NCBI RefSeq assembly: GCF_008831285.2
Contig: NC_045143.1
Span: forward strand, 9,745,503-9,809,502
DNA length: 64,000 nucleotides
Direction of reading: 5' to 3'
Source of the DNA: Nymphaea colorata
Taxonomy: Eukaryota > Streptophyta > Magnoliopsida > Nymphaeales > Nymphaeaceae
The notes under the pieces were generated by a model. That model searched no databases. It was not told the DNA's origin and saw only the letters and a list, made by a program, of their open reading frames with translations. Each line of letters starts with the position of its first letter. Position 1 is the stretch's first letter. Positions 22,990-33,831 of this stretch are shown here, one piece after another. Made by a program: the position numbers and the translations under genes.

Positions 22990-25850
22990 TACTGCATATA
23001 TAAAAATAAAAATAAAAAGTGAATAATTAATGATAAACCCACAAAAAATTAAATAAAGTATTTTACCAATTGAGGAGTTTGATGAGTATCGTCTCTTAAC
23101 TCTTGGTTAGCAAGATTAATGCTTTCTGACGTGAATTACCAATGGTGAAATTGTTGAATATCTAATATTTCTAAAAAAATAGCATACATCTATAAGTAAT
23201 CATATTTTTTGCATGATTAAAACATAGAATAAATGCACTTTCACTATATAGAAGAGCCAATGACAAAAGGGTTTGAAACAACAATGCATTTGCAGCCTTG
23301 ACAAGCTCTTAAGCTTCCTCTGCACAACCTTTCTTATGTTGTTGACCTTAAACATCAAATTTATGTTGGGGAATTCTATAATAATATTATAGATTCATAA
23401 TGTTGCATAAAAAACCTCATAATAAAGTGGTAGCTTTTCACCATCCACTAACACACTGCCAGGGGACCTCTACATGACAAAAATAGACACAATTAAGCAA
23501 TAAGAAGGAGAACAAGGACAAAAAAAGATTCATGCAAAGAAAAGACCATTAACTAGTATACTAGAAAAAAAACTTTCTTGTAAACAAAAACCTATTAACC
23601 CAACACTCGTCTCCCAGCCAGAAAGACTGCACATCAAAACCAACCAATGCAAGCCTTATCTCCTGTCATGTAGACAAGTACAGCTGCAGAGCAGATTGAA
23701 AAAACATAGGTCTGTATATATGTTAAACTATAAAGTTTTTCAAAAACATAACTTCCAATGGCTGAAGTTTTTCCGCCTACCTCTTTTGATTCTCATAGAA
23801 AGAACAAGTAATGGAATTAGGCCTCAAAAGAGCCAACAAGAGTGGAATGATGAAAAAGGAAAGATGCATCAAACCTTAGAACCCGTGCTGCCAACGAATA
23901 TAGGCATGGGGAATCAGTTCATGAACAACCTGATCTATGCAACTCAGTACCAGATGCAAAAAAGAGAGTTTGCTTTGCATATTTCTCCCATTACCCTATC
24001 TATGGCGAAGAGTTACAAGAGAAGATCATGCAAGGCTTCAACTAAACATGCGTGTTTGGGAGGAAGAAAGAGGATTATACAAAACAAAATGGAAGTGGTG
24101 TTTTCTTGCCAAAAGGTATGTTAAGTACAAAAATCACCTTCTGAAAATGTAAAATATAGGCAGACTGGAAACTTGAAAACTCTAACAAAGCTGGCCACTT
24201 CAAAATCAGTTGCCAGTTGTTTACGTAGAAAGAGTTGCATAGGGTAATAGAATGCCACAGGGTATGAAAGACAATAGACGGGTAATGTGAAGGCTATGTC
24301 ACAACTCATTCCTTCAAAACCAGCTAGGTATGCCATGGAAGCCACCCTGGATGCACCCAAAACTCTCGATGCCACCCAATATGGCCTATAGTAGGCAGAA
24401 AATAAAAAAAAAAAATGGTGGAGGCAAGGGAGCTCAAGGGCTTCTGAACTACCCTTTCAAAAAAAGAAGAACATTCTGTGGAAAAGAAAGAGATGAGGAA
24501 TGACAAAATACTACAGTATGACAGTAATGTCATTCCATGCTACCATCCGCCCATTGTTCTGTAATGTCCCATTCGTTGGCACCATGGTTGAAGGGAAAAG
24601 CTATGATGTACAAACAAGGAAGTCCCCAGCTCATCAGTGTGATTCTAGTACAAAGAATACGTGCAGATATGCCAAAGAAACAAAAAGAGAAACATAGAAC
24701 ACAAAAATCAAACCAAGAACAGAACAAAAAGCAAAAAGAAAAATACAACTAAACAAGGAACACAAAGAACAGCCAGAGAGAGAGAGAGAGAGAGAAGTGT
24801 CTCTCTTACCATTGTTATCCTTCTATTTCAGCAGTCTCTCTTTCTTCTCTTTAAGCAGTCACCTCATTTTCCTCCTTCCAATGTAATTTATGTTGGGTGG
24901 TATTGGGGAAGAAGTGTTTTGAGGAAGAAATGAGAGAGTGACTGCCAATAATCTCTACTAACGTACATGAAATTACCAATAGAAAGAAAAACTTTTTTAC
25001 AACCAAAGGGGAACGAGCAGGAAGCTTCTTTATCATTTTTTTAATAAGATAAAGCTTTTATATCAGTTTTAAATTTTTTTAATATACGTTTGATTTCTTA
25101 CTACTTCTCAAACTTTTTTTTTAATGAAAAAATATTTTTATTGTATTTGCATACTAGTTTCCTCTTTTGGGACACTGAGACTTAATGCTCCAAGAATTCA
25201 AATGAAGACTAACAGTCTACCAGTCTCTTTCTCATCCATTGCACCAACCCTTCTTGGGCACACCTTCACATATAAGGCCTTGACAAATATTATTTGGTCA
25301 GTCGATTTTAAAAAGATCACTATATATTCAAAGGTAATTAATCGTAGAGCTCACAGTGCTCGAAGAGTTGAGAAGCACAGAAGGCAAGGTTAAGCCACGC
25401 ATGTTTAGATCAAAAAGAGGAACAAAGCAATTAATAAGTGGGTTTTATAAAACCATGCATACAGACACAGTGACCCCTCCCTTCTTGGTCCACCAAAGAA
25501 AAGGAAAGCCGTCCTCTTCATTGCTTCAGCCTTTTAGTGGTGAAAGGCACACATGGGGGCATCGATCTCTGCACGGCCTTCCTCTTTGAGGTCATAATTA
25601 AACGTTTCTTTTCACGCACCTAATTAAATTCAGTGATTTTCGCAGTTGGAACTACCTGGACCAGCATTACGAAATTACAATGTCTAGGGATCTGCTCAGC
25701 AATCTCACCGTGATCTTTAAGCATTTCAAAAACCAGCACCAACGGGCCCAGCCTGCAGAAAGCTCGACAAGCCCTTACCCTGGTATCCAATCTTACTTCT
25801 TATTCCAATTTGATTTACTGATTCTCTAAACTTTTTAACTTTTTGATTTG
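22990..25850. other. Intergenic, no recognised gene
   Basis: Open frames here (for example 23696-24124, 142 codons; 24661-24933) are short and repeat-rich, and I recognise none. Sequence near 24770-24795 is a GA tract. The 24.1-25.6 kb stretch is less AT-rich and could contain UTR-like or pseudogene sequence, but nothing supports a call. Confidence 0.4.
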
Positions 25851-27880
25851 ATTTAAAAAACGATTTTGACTACATTGGTTTAATTACAAGTCGAGCCCAG
25901 CAAGCTTAATTGAGTTGAGTTCTTATAACTCAAACTTGTCTCGTTTAACGTTTCAAGTAAAGTTAAACTCGAGCTCGATTTGCTTATCAACAACTCAAGT
26001 TTTTTTTAGCATTGGACTCCTCACGTAGCTAAGCTACTGCAAAGAACATCCCTTATGCATTCATTGCTTGCATAAGGTAGTTTAACTAAATAGTTGTAAA
26101 TAAATAAAATAGTTTAATAAAACTTGGGTTTAATTATTGATTTAGAAATTTTAAGAAATTTTCAAATATTTCTCCTAATCAATTTTCTTTTTCTAAATAC
26201 TTGTCTAGAGCAACTAGTTAATCAATCAAATAAAATTTTTATTAGGGTGCTTGTCTATATAAAAATGATATGTTTGATTAATTATTAAAATAGTTTTTTG
26301 GATAAAATAAATTATTCATATGACTTTCATGCTTTTTCTATATTAATTGTGCATATTGAACTATGATTTTTATATTTTTAAATAACAACAAATTTTAATT
26401 TAGTAGACAACTTTTTTATGATGTTTACTTATTGATAATTATTAAATCAGGTGATCCATATTAATTCTCATTTACAAAATACATTATTTAATGAAATTTC
26501 TTATTTCATTGAGTTAATTAAAATAATTTGCTTTACTTATGTATTTAGAGTGTTCAATGATGTCAAACTTCATTCACTCCACATCATCACTAGCTCTTTG
26601 GGTTAGTCATCTTCGTATATTAGTTTACTTATTTACATAAATATAACAACTTATAGATTGATCCATTTGCACATTGTATTGGTTATCTTTCAAACAAATT
26701 GTTCCATTTGCAAATTTCACATTTTGAATTATTGAATTGATTTGATGATTCAAATATTTAATCAATCTTTTTTTCGGATTAGTTAAAGATTTTTGTTTTT
26801 AAATTAGTGAATTATGTGTTATATGTCAAATAAGCAAGACTTTTAGATAAGTTTACACAAAATAATTTACTTCATTGGTTAAATAAGTATTGATAAATTG
26901 ATAAACAAAACATTTTTCAAGAATTCTGAAAATTTTCAATACTAAATATATTTATTTGACATTAATTTTCATATTTCTAACAATGCCAATTTTATTGAAA
27001 TTTTTTAATTGAAGTTTTATTTATTATTTACAATTAAATAAACACATTATTTAAGATATCTTGCTTACTTGATGTCTTAACTACAATAATTTGTTTGCTT
27101 ACATAAAAGTATTCAATTAAACACAATATTTATTAATTAAACTATTTAATAAAATTATTTTTTATGATGTAGTTGTAAATATTTTAAGTCAAGTGGTGTA
27201 TATGGCAACTGTATGGCCATTATTATTCCTAACTCCATGAAAGTCATTAGCAACTAGTAGGGTTTCTTTTCATAAAAATTTATATTCTAATCATGCCATG
27301 ATGTTAAGTTGATGAGTTTGGCTAGACGTTTTGCATTTTACCACCCAACTCATGGATCTTAGCTCTCTTGGTTCCAATATCAAGTTATAATTAGGATTCA
27401 GATATACTTGTTAAGATGTTTATTATCCAATCAGATATGTATTTAAAACTGAATCCAAATCCGGTCATATGTTATTTCCTAAATCTGAATCCAACCCTTC
27501 GGACTGATATCTGATATGTTGAGTCCGAGTGGGCTGAGTCGTAACAGGTCATGCCCCTTGTGGCTCTACCAACATGGTTTGTAATAGTACTTTATAGATT
27601 TCGATACAATATCAAGTTCTTGATGCCCTAAAGACCCTTATGCCAGTTGAGGATCTCAAGTTTGTGTTTGTATTCTTTCTTTTCCTGATATGAAAACAAA
27701 TCGAATATTAAGAACTTTTATGTTGACGTACTAATAAAAATGAAATTTCTAATTTGAGCTTTGTATCCCATTCTTTATGTTCAACCCATCATCTCTAGTA
27801 ATGGAGGAGTTGGTTTTATAGTATTAGGTGCAGAATCTACACTTATTCACATGAAAGGCTTATAAGATTCATTGATCTCT
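25851..27880. other. Very AT-rich intergenic DNA
   Basis: About 2 kb of long A/T-rich sequence without open frames of note. No element borders were found. Confidence 0.5.
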
Positions 27881-28420
27881 TCTAAGGATGGACGATGGGT
27901 CCGGTACCCAATGGGTAGTTGGGTGCCTGACTCGTGATGGGCCAGACTTGAACTGGTTATTTGACACTGGGGTTGGATTGATTAAAAAAATTTTTCAGGG
28001 GTAGAGTGACTTGAGTGGGGTACTGGGGGTCTAACTCTGCATATATATATATATATATGTTTTTCTTTCTTTGTCTCTACACACACATACACATATAGAC
28101 ATTAGCAATCGACTCATTTAAAAACATTTGGTACATCGACGATAACACCTTTATAAACTCTTTATGTGTGACCGATGACACCCTTTGAAACTCTTGGCAC
28201 ATCTTTAAGGGTTTTTGATAGATTAAAATATGAAATATTAAAAATTTCAAATATAGGTAGACATCAAACTGGGTACCTAATGGGTATAAAGTGACGGTCG
28301 AGGCGACCCGATAATTAAGTGAACTGGGCATGGGCTGCCAGCAGGTAATTCAGACCAGCCCAAGCCCGAGTTTGTGGAGCCTTGGGCCAGCCCAACCCTG
28401 CCCGATACCTTACTCTCTTC
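27875..28420. mobile_element. hAT-like non-autonomous element with GGGCC-rich ends
   Basis: The element (27883-28412) begins TAAGGATGGACGATGGGTCC and ends GGCCCGATACCTTA-like (CTGCCCGATACCTTA), giving inverted TAAGG ends. It is flanked by ATCTCTTC and CTCTCTTC (7 of 8 match). Subterminal sequence is rich in GGGCC/GGCCC words, as in the elements at 32918 and 43679. It contains no coding sequence. Confidence 0.7.
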
Positions 28421-28809
28421 AAGTTTTTTAGTTACTAACTACAAAGCAGTTAGTATGTTAGTAAATATGTTGTATAAATCTACTCTTTCTCTTTTATTTC
28501 TCTATTCAAATCAATATTTAATATGCTCAATGAGGCTTTGAGTAGGTTATTCTTTCCGATACAAAGCTGCGAGGAGTGTGGGCTTCCGTAACCTGTGCCT
28601 TTTATTTTGATCAAGAATCGAACAAATCGAACAATAAAATTAGACCCACTAGAAGCTTACAGGTTTGGTCCAATGGGTTTCACAAGACAGGGATAACATG
28701 GTTTGTGGGAATCATTGCTCATTGAAACAGGACAGTGGTGTAGAGAACATGACGTGCAGAGAACATGACGTCTTGTATGTGTTCTCTCATCGGGCATCAA
28801 TAAAACGAC

Positions 28810-28985
28810 TAGAGGTGGAGACAAGGAGGGTTGTGGGCCTGGCCCCACCTCAAAAAAGATTTAAAAAAAAATTACATGTAAAGTTTAAAAATTTTACTTG
28901 TTCAAAATTTTGAAAAATAGACCCTTGTCAAAATTTAGAAACTTTAATTTGGTCTTGTCCATGAAAAATTTCTAGTTTTGCCCCT
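28810..28985. mobile_element. MITE of the AGGGGCGGAG family
   Basis: TAGAGGTGGAGACAAGG at the left and GTTTTGCCCCTAC at the right form imperfect inverted ends. The interior matches the 17.2-kb and 29.0-kb copies (TTTGGTCTTGTCC, AAAATTTTGA). Confidence 0.55.
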
Positions 28986-29038
28986 ACAAACAGCTACTAA
29001 AAATCTCATAGTTTTTATAGATGGATTTCCAACATCTC

Positions 29039-29227
29039 TAAAGGAGGGACAGCTCAGGGGAAGTGGTCCTCCTTCATATTTTAAAAACTTTAAAATTTCA
29101 CATGTAAAACAAAAAAAAATTAGTTTAATATACATAAAAAATTTAAAAAATTTTATTTCGGCCTTGTTAAAATTTTGAAATTATAGTTTGGCCCTATGAC
29201 AAAAAAAATTCATGGCTCTACCCTGCT
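29039..29227. mobile_element. Second adjacent MITE copy, decayed ends
   Basis: The left TAAAGGAGGGACAGCTC and right GGCTCTACCCTGC are weak inverted ends. The body shares ATTTTGAAATTATAGTTTGG with the 17.2-kb copy. It is about 50 bp from the previous copy and in the same orientation. Confidence 0.45.
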
Positions 29228-29229
29228 CT

Positions 29230-30500
29230 GAAGAAAATCCTCTCTGCTTTGCCCTAACACAAGAGGGACCCATACCTTTCTTCTTATATAGATCCGATGA
29301 ACAATTGTGCTTTTGCTACATGGCAATTGGGAGAGAAGAGCGCCAACATTCCTGATTCAAGAGCTTTTAAATCGTCTGCCCTGCCCCACCACCAAATGGT
29401 TAACTCCTTAATGTTTAAATGGCAGTCACAAACATCATTTTCAAGTTTTAAATGCCTAGATTTTTCTTGGGTTTGAAACAAAAAAGTTGTTTTTGTTTTT
29501 GGGGGAAAAATTATGAAAATTTTCAATATAATTAAAACTTAAAAATGAAATGCCAAAAATGTGAAAATTAGTACCTTGTACTTAGAAGCTATAAAAAAGG
29601 TGAAAAGGGGGAAAATATCGTGTGCACTGTGCACCACAAATATAACAGAGTTTGAGCCCTAAATAGTCCCTGCCCAGTCCTGACTCTCATCTTCATTCAT
29701 TAATGATCCGTACAGAATCTACCAATGGAAGGCCACCATATCACTTTTTTTGTTTAATATTTCACCTACCGTGCCATGTGCAGTTTTCGGTTGCTTTTAT
29801 GAATTCGTCTTGTTTGATCGATATTTGTTCCAAATCAAGTATAAAATCATATACTCCGTAACATTTTGATCAATTAAAACAAACGACAGAGTTCCTCTTA
29901 AATTTTTATTAAAAATGTTTTAAACAAAATATGAAACTCAATTTTAGCACAAAGCATGATCATTTAATTCAAGTTGTTTTTATGAACAATATTGGCTTTG
30001 ACTTTTTTATCCACAAATTTCCCATGTTAGTTATATGCGTCGCTAATTTTGTAATTACTATCAAAACAGAATATTTAAGCTTATAAAGCAGATTATTAAT
30101 TCATTAACTTTGTCCATCGCATGCATCTATCATCATTTCTTAAGGTCATATCTCTCTGATTATATTGCACCAAAACATTGCTAGTTAACAATAATTTCAA
30201 GGGGCGTATATATAATTTACCCCTTGAAATTGATTACATATCCGTGTGAGTTTTTATATGAATTCACAAGCTCAGGGTCCTAAAGTCCCAAGACGTGAGC
30301 GAAGCCGGTTACTTGCATTCCTCTGAATACAAGAGGCTCGGACGAGTCAATAGGCGAGTCTACAAGATGTCCTCCATTTCATACCAAAGTTTCTCAGAAA
30401 CCGTCAAACAAGAGAATCAACGAGAGGAAGATAATATGGTAGGGCTCCGACCGATGCAGCTTATATTTTGAATAATTCAAAGGTGAGGGAGACGTCCGTT
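29230..30500. other. Intergenic upstream of the 31-kb peptide gene
   Basis: AT-rich to about 30240, then GC-richer sequence. The latter (30240-30480) has no clear match to the promoter module of the other plus-strand genes. Confidence 0.4.
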
Positions 30501-30509
30501 CCGGCCGTC

Positions 30510-30535
30510 CACGCGGTTTTCCCGTTCTTCATTCG
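30510..30535 (+). promoter_or_regulatory. Diverged copy of the shared upstream block
   Basis: CACGCGGTTTTCCCGTTC aligns with CACGCTGTTTCCCGTGTC of the other plus-strand genes but has lost the GTCAAA part, so the W-box-like core is missing here. Confidence 0.4.
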
Positions 30536-30672
30536 GCTTCTCAGTAAAACAAGAGAGAAAGAAAGAGAGATGTTAAGAAGTCAAGTCATGGTGAGTAAAG
30601 ACTGAAGAAAAGGAATTCAATTAGATCTAAAATCTTCCTGATCATCTCTATGTCGATGTATAATTGTATATA

Positions 30673-30675
<3 letters not shown>

Positions 30676-30735
<60 letters not shown>
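30676..30735. repeat. (TA)30 tract at the TATA position of the 31-kb gene
   Basis: A pure TA run ends 168 bp before the ATG and is followed by GCATGCTTTCAC, which aligns with the sequence after the TATA element in the other plus-strand copies. It therefore appears to be an expanded TATA box. Confidence 0.8.
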
Positions 30736-30738
<3 letters not shown>

Positions 30739-30902
30739 TGCTTTCACGCACCAACATATGCAAATCTCAGTCCTTCAATCGATCGTTCCCTTCGTTAGAC
30801 AACCCATCAAAACTTTCCCCTTCACAGCTTTCAGTCAGTACCACCACCAGGAACCGAGGAAGAGCGCCAAGCCCATCACTTCATTGATTGGCCTTAACCC
30901 GA

Positions 30903-31223
30903 ATGGCGTCCTCAATGAGAAAACCCATTGCAGGAATAGTCATCGTCTTCTTTATCATGACCTGCATGTGGGCTCAGCCGCTTGAAGGAGCCAGGCCGCT
31001 TGAAGAAAGGAAGGCGACGAAATGGAGAAGATGGCTGGTGCTGGAGCTGCTGCCAAAGGGAGGCCCCGGCCAGACCCCATCCGGGCATTCATGCGACACA
31101 ACAGGTCCCGGACTTCCACGTTGCCCGCTCAACAATATGAACATTGCCGGCCGCCGGCGCGCCTCCTGGCTGCCTTATCGGTTCTTTCCTGCCGCCGACC
31201 GGTCACCAACTGCCCGTCAATAG
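30903..31223 (+). CDS. Small secreted peptide precursor, group II (CTNIP/SCREW-like), 106 aa
   Basis: The ATG at 30903 (CGAATGGCGTC) matches the start used across the plus-strand family. The signal peptide covers residues 1-29 (MASSMRKPIAGIVIVFFIMT), with the invariant MWAQPLEGARPLEE at the cleavage region. A basic linker (KWRRWLVLELLPKGGPG) leads to a tail TPSGHSCDTTGPGLPRC then NNMNIAGRRRAS, with cysteines C-x9-C. The LPKG...PSG...C...C...NMNxAG order is that of group I (EMLQKG...PSAPGC...HC...EMHFAGG). A secreted, processed C-terminal peptide is the likely product (family inference). An 86-bp stretch is identical to the 40-kb gene. An overlapping out-of-frame upstream ORF could exist if transcription starts close to the TA tract. 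Confidence 0.8.
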   Translation: MASSMRKPIAGIVIVFFIMTCMWAQPLEGARPLEERKATKWRRWLVLELLPKGGPGQTPSGHSCDTTGPGLPRCPLNNMNIAGRRRASWLPYRFFPAADRSPTARQ

Positions 31224-32020
31224 ATGTATTTTTATATTCATCAACAACACTCATGTCGTTGGAAGCCATTAGTCCGGCTCTCTCTCGTGAGAGCCTCATC
31301 AGTCCGTCTCTGTCATTGATCAAGTTTTGTTTTTTGTATTTCATTTCGCTTGTTCGTCACATTAGACAACGAAGGTTGTCGTATACACCAAAAGGCATAC
31401 AAGAAAAGAGGCATTTGCAGAATAGTTGTGTGTTCTGGTTTCAATTTCCAGTGTAAGAATATCTTCACGTTTTCTTCTATAACGTCTCCCTTTCTTCTTC
31501 AGCCGTTGAAGAGCAGAGTATGGATAATTTTGGCGAAGACGGTCAATTTTTGCTACAGGAGTCAAATTTGTCCTTGATGAACATGGACGGAGGAGACACA
31601 AAAAAAAAAAAGCGATGTCTTTTGAAAACCAAATATAGAGATCAAGCAATTACAATATATTATATTGTTGGCCACAACGTACAAATCCAAGTAGATGACC
31701 AAAATTTTGTGCATAACTCGCTTGGCTTTGCACTTAAAAGATTGTGCATATGGGTATGCAATGATCAAAATACATTTATCTAAAACGCTTTAGGAAAACG
31801 AAAAGAGTATATGAACAAGTTAAAAAGTTTAATAAATAGTCATTTCTTTATGGAAAATTTTGAAAATATCCCAACCCCTCTTTTTTTTTTTTTTCTATTG
31901 GTGTATACTTATGCACGCAACTCATTCCCCACTCGATCACACCAGGGAGCAGAGAAGGGAGGGCGAGGAGTGCCTCCAGAGGCGACGCACGTGTGCCAGG
32001 GGACCTGTTGGAGCGACGCT

Positions 32021-32488
32021 ATGGGCTCGTGCTGCTCCCGCGATGCCGCCGTCCTGTCGGCGGCTTCGTCGTCGTCGTCGTGCCGGGGAACGGAGAAGCT
32101 CGTGCTGCCGGACGGCGACCTGCAAGAGTTCGCGTGGCCGGTAAAGGCGTCGCACGTTCTCCGGAGGGAGCCGGCCTGCTTCATCTGCAACTCGGACGCC
32201 AAGGAGTACGACGGCTCCGTCTCAGCGATAGGCGCCGAGGAGGAGCTGCAGCCGGGGCAGCTGTACTTCGTGCTCCCGCTCAGCTCTCTGCGTCGGCCGC
32301 TCAGCCCCGCGGATATGGCCGCGCTCGCCGCCAGGGCCAGCTGGGCGCTCAGCAGGAAGGGCTACGACGTGTTCGTGGCCGACGAGGAGGAGGAGCAGGG
32401 TGGGCTTTCGGCGACCAAGGGACGCGCTGGTGGGTGTGGTCGGAGGTCTGGGGCGAGGCTCGACACAACCCAAGAAGGATGGGATTGA
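32021..32488 (+). CDS. DUF4228/PADRE-type protein, 155 aa
   Basis: The ATG at 32021 opens MGSCCSRDAA, an N-terminal Gly-2/Cys-3/Cys-4 arrangement typical of myristoylated and palmitoylated membrane-attached proteins. The DUF4228 core follows: KLVLPDGDLQEFAWPVKASH, FICNSDAKEYD, ELQPGQLYFVLPLSSLRRPL, then DMAALAARASWAL. Length is normal for the shorter members. A longer in-frame upstream extension to 31811 is excluded because the MGSCCS motif needs the glycine at position 2. The C terminus (after EEEEQGG) is basic and not conserved-looking. The gene is strongly GC-rich compared with its surroundings and has no intron. Family members respond to pathogens and abiotic stress; the biochemical role is not known. 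It lies between the two group II peptide genes. Confidence 0.85.
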   Translation: MGSCCSRDAAVLSAASSSSSCRGTEKLVLPDGDLQEFAWPVKASHVLRREPACFICNSDAKEYDGSVSAIGAEEELQPGQLYFVLPLSSLRRPLSPADMAALAARASWALSRKGYDVFVADEEEEQGGLSATKGRAGGCGRRSGARLDTTQEGWD

Positions 32489-32824
32489 CTGACATTGAGA
32501 GAGAGGGGCGCTTGTACAGACGGATTCGCGTTTAGCTCGTTGAATGTTCTGTACATTTTCTTCTTTTTAGTTCCATTTTTGTGGTGTGAAACGAAAGAGC
32601 GAGGCGTGGCGGATTAACTATGCCCTATAAACCATACCACAAATGTTGTTGCAAAAATCGTGTGCAAATCCCGGGAAAAGTCCGTTATTTTTGATGAAAA
32701 GTTATAAAAATTAAAAAAAATAAAATAAATAAATAAATTAATAATAAAAACATTGAAACAACTTGATATATGATAAAAATGATGTTTTAATAATGGTAGA
32801 CTGAAGAAAAATAATTAAAGTTTT

Positions 32825-32905
32825 AAAATTTAAAGCAAAACTAACATAAAAATAAAAAAAGACTGCAAAAAATTCATTCTATAATTTTTTTTCAAAAAAA
32901 TGAGA
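32825..32905. repeat. Left copy of an ~80-bp direct repeat around the UGT-carrying element
   Basis: AAAATTTAAAGCAAAACTAAC and the following AATTCATTCT phrase recur at 33752-33831 on the other side of the 810-bp element. The repeats lie outside its 8-bp target-site duplication. Confidence 0.7.
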
Positions 32906-32909
32906 ATGA

Positions 32910-33735
32910 GTTTTTTCTAAGCTTGGGCACGGGGCCAGGCCACCGCCGGGTACCCGGTATTCAGCCCGACTCGGGCCCAAGCCCAAGCCTTAAAAATTTG
33001 CTTATCGGGCCCGGCCCGGTAACTAACGGGCCGGGCTCGGGCCTGCAACTGTGATCGTCACGGGCTCTCGGAAAGCCCAACAATAAATTAATTTTTTTTT
33101 TTAAATAACTTATGTTAGGGTTTTTTGTTGTTCTTCTTTCACAACCACTTCGCGCTGCCTTTGAACTCTTTACCTCTCCTCCTCATTTCCTTGTTGTTCT
33201 TCCTTTCCAAATCCATCACCTTCCTCGCCATCGCCGCTACTTTCATCCTCCCCACCATCTTCATATCATGTTGCTGTTGCAACTTTCGTCTACCGCAATG
33301 AGGAATGGGAGGAAGGGCACGTCGGCAGATATGCTCTCGGTGGTGGAGTTCCATTGTTCCAGCCCCAGTGAGTTAAGAAGCCGTCAACAGAGGGATGAAA
33401 GAGGACATTCATCTGCCAGCACCAGGGCACTACCAGGCCCTTGCCACCGAATCGCACACGATCCACAGAAAGAACCACCCGCTTGCTTGGAGGCCCTTCA
33501 CGACAGCAAGGTAAAGCTAGAAAGTTAGGGGAGAGAGGGAACAAGTGTGGCCCATCACGGAAAAAGCTCGGCCCGACCCGTTAATAATCGGGCCGGGCCG
33601 GGCCTCGAACATAAATCAAAGCCCGAGGCCCAATAATGCATGGGCCTGACCTGTTTCCAGTACCGGGCTTCGATTTTATATTTTTATTGGGCCAGGCCAG
33701 CTCGGTCCGGCCCGATGTCCAGCCTTAATTTTTTC
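32910..33735. mobile_element. hAT-like element carrying a captured UGT gene fragment
   Basis: The element (32918-33727, 810 bp) starts TAAGCTTGGGCACGGGGCC and ends CGGCCCGATGTCCAGCCTTA, imperfect inverted ends of about 20 bp. Flanks are GTTTTTTC and ATTTTTTC (7 of 8). Both subterminal regions are GGGCC-rich. The interior encodes, on the minus strand, part of a plant UDP-glycosyltransferase. No transposase is present, so it must depend on an outside source. Confidence 0.75.
33139..33463 (-). pseudogene. UDP-glycosyltransferase fragment (PSPG box to C terminus)
   Basis: On the minus strand VVPWCWQMNVLFHPSVDGFL is followed by THWGWN, the plant secondary-product glycosyltransferase PSPG box; the usual HCGWN cysteine is Trp here. 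The frame then shifts: NSTTESISADVPFLPF continues the box in a second frame, and MDLERKNNKEMRRRGKEFKG in a third matches the conserved C-terminal helix. There are at least two frameshifts and an internal deletion, no N-terminal acceptor domain and no start codon, so it is not functional as a UGT. It lies wholly inside the hAT-like element. Confidence 0.85.
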
Positions 33736-33751
33736 TGTTTTCATTATATTT

Positions 33752-33831
33752 AAAATTTAAAGCAAAAATAACATAAAAATAAGAAAAGAATCCAAAAAAT
33801 TCATTCTGGGGTTCTTTTTTTCCAAAAAACA
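33752..33831. repeat. Right copy of the ~80-bp direct repeat
   Basis: Counterpart of 32825-32905 with about 85% identity. Confidence 0.7.

Noticed and set aside
31022-31456. A 144-codon alternative frame inside the 31-kb peptide gene, with a partner at 40056-40424
   Set aside because: It is conserved only because the 86-bp block is identical between the two genes. The frames diverge as soon as the DNA does, and the groups III genes lack it.
31811-32020. N-terminal extension of the DUF4228 gene by 70 codons
   Set aside because: The MGSCCS acylation motif at 32021 needs to be N-terminal, and the extension is A/T-rich then leader-like.
33112-33528. A 138-codon plus-strand frame in the hAT-like element
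   Set aside because: It is the antisense of the captured UGT fragment, which explains the coding-like composition.
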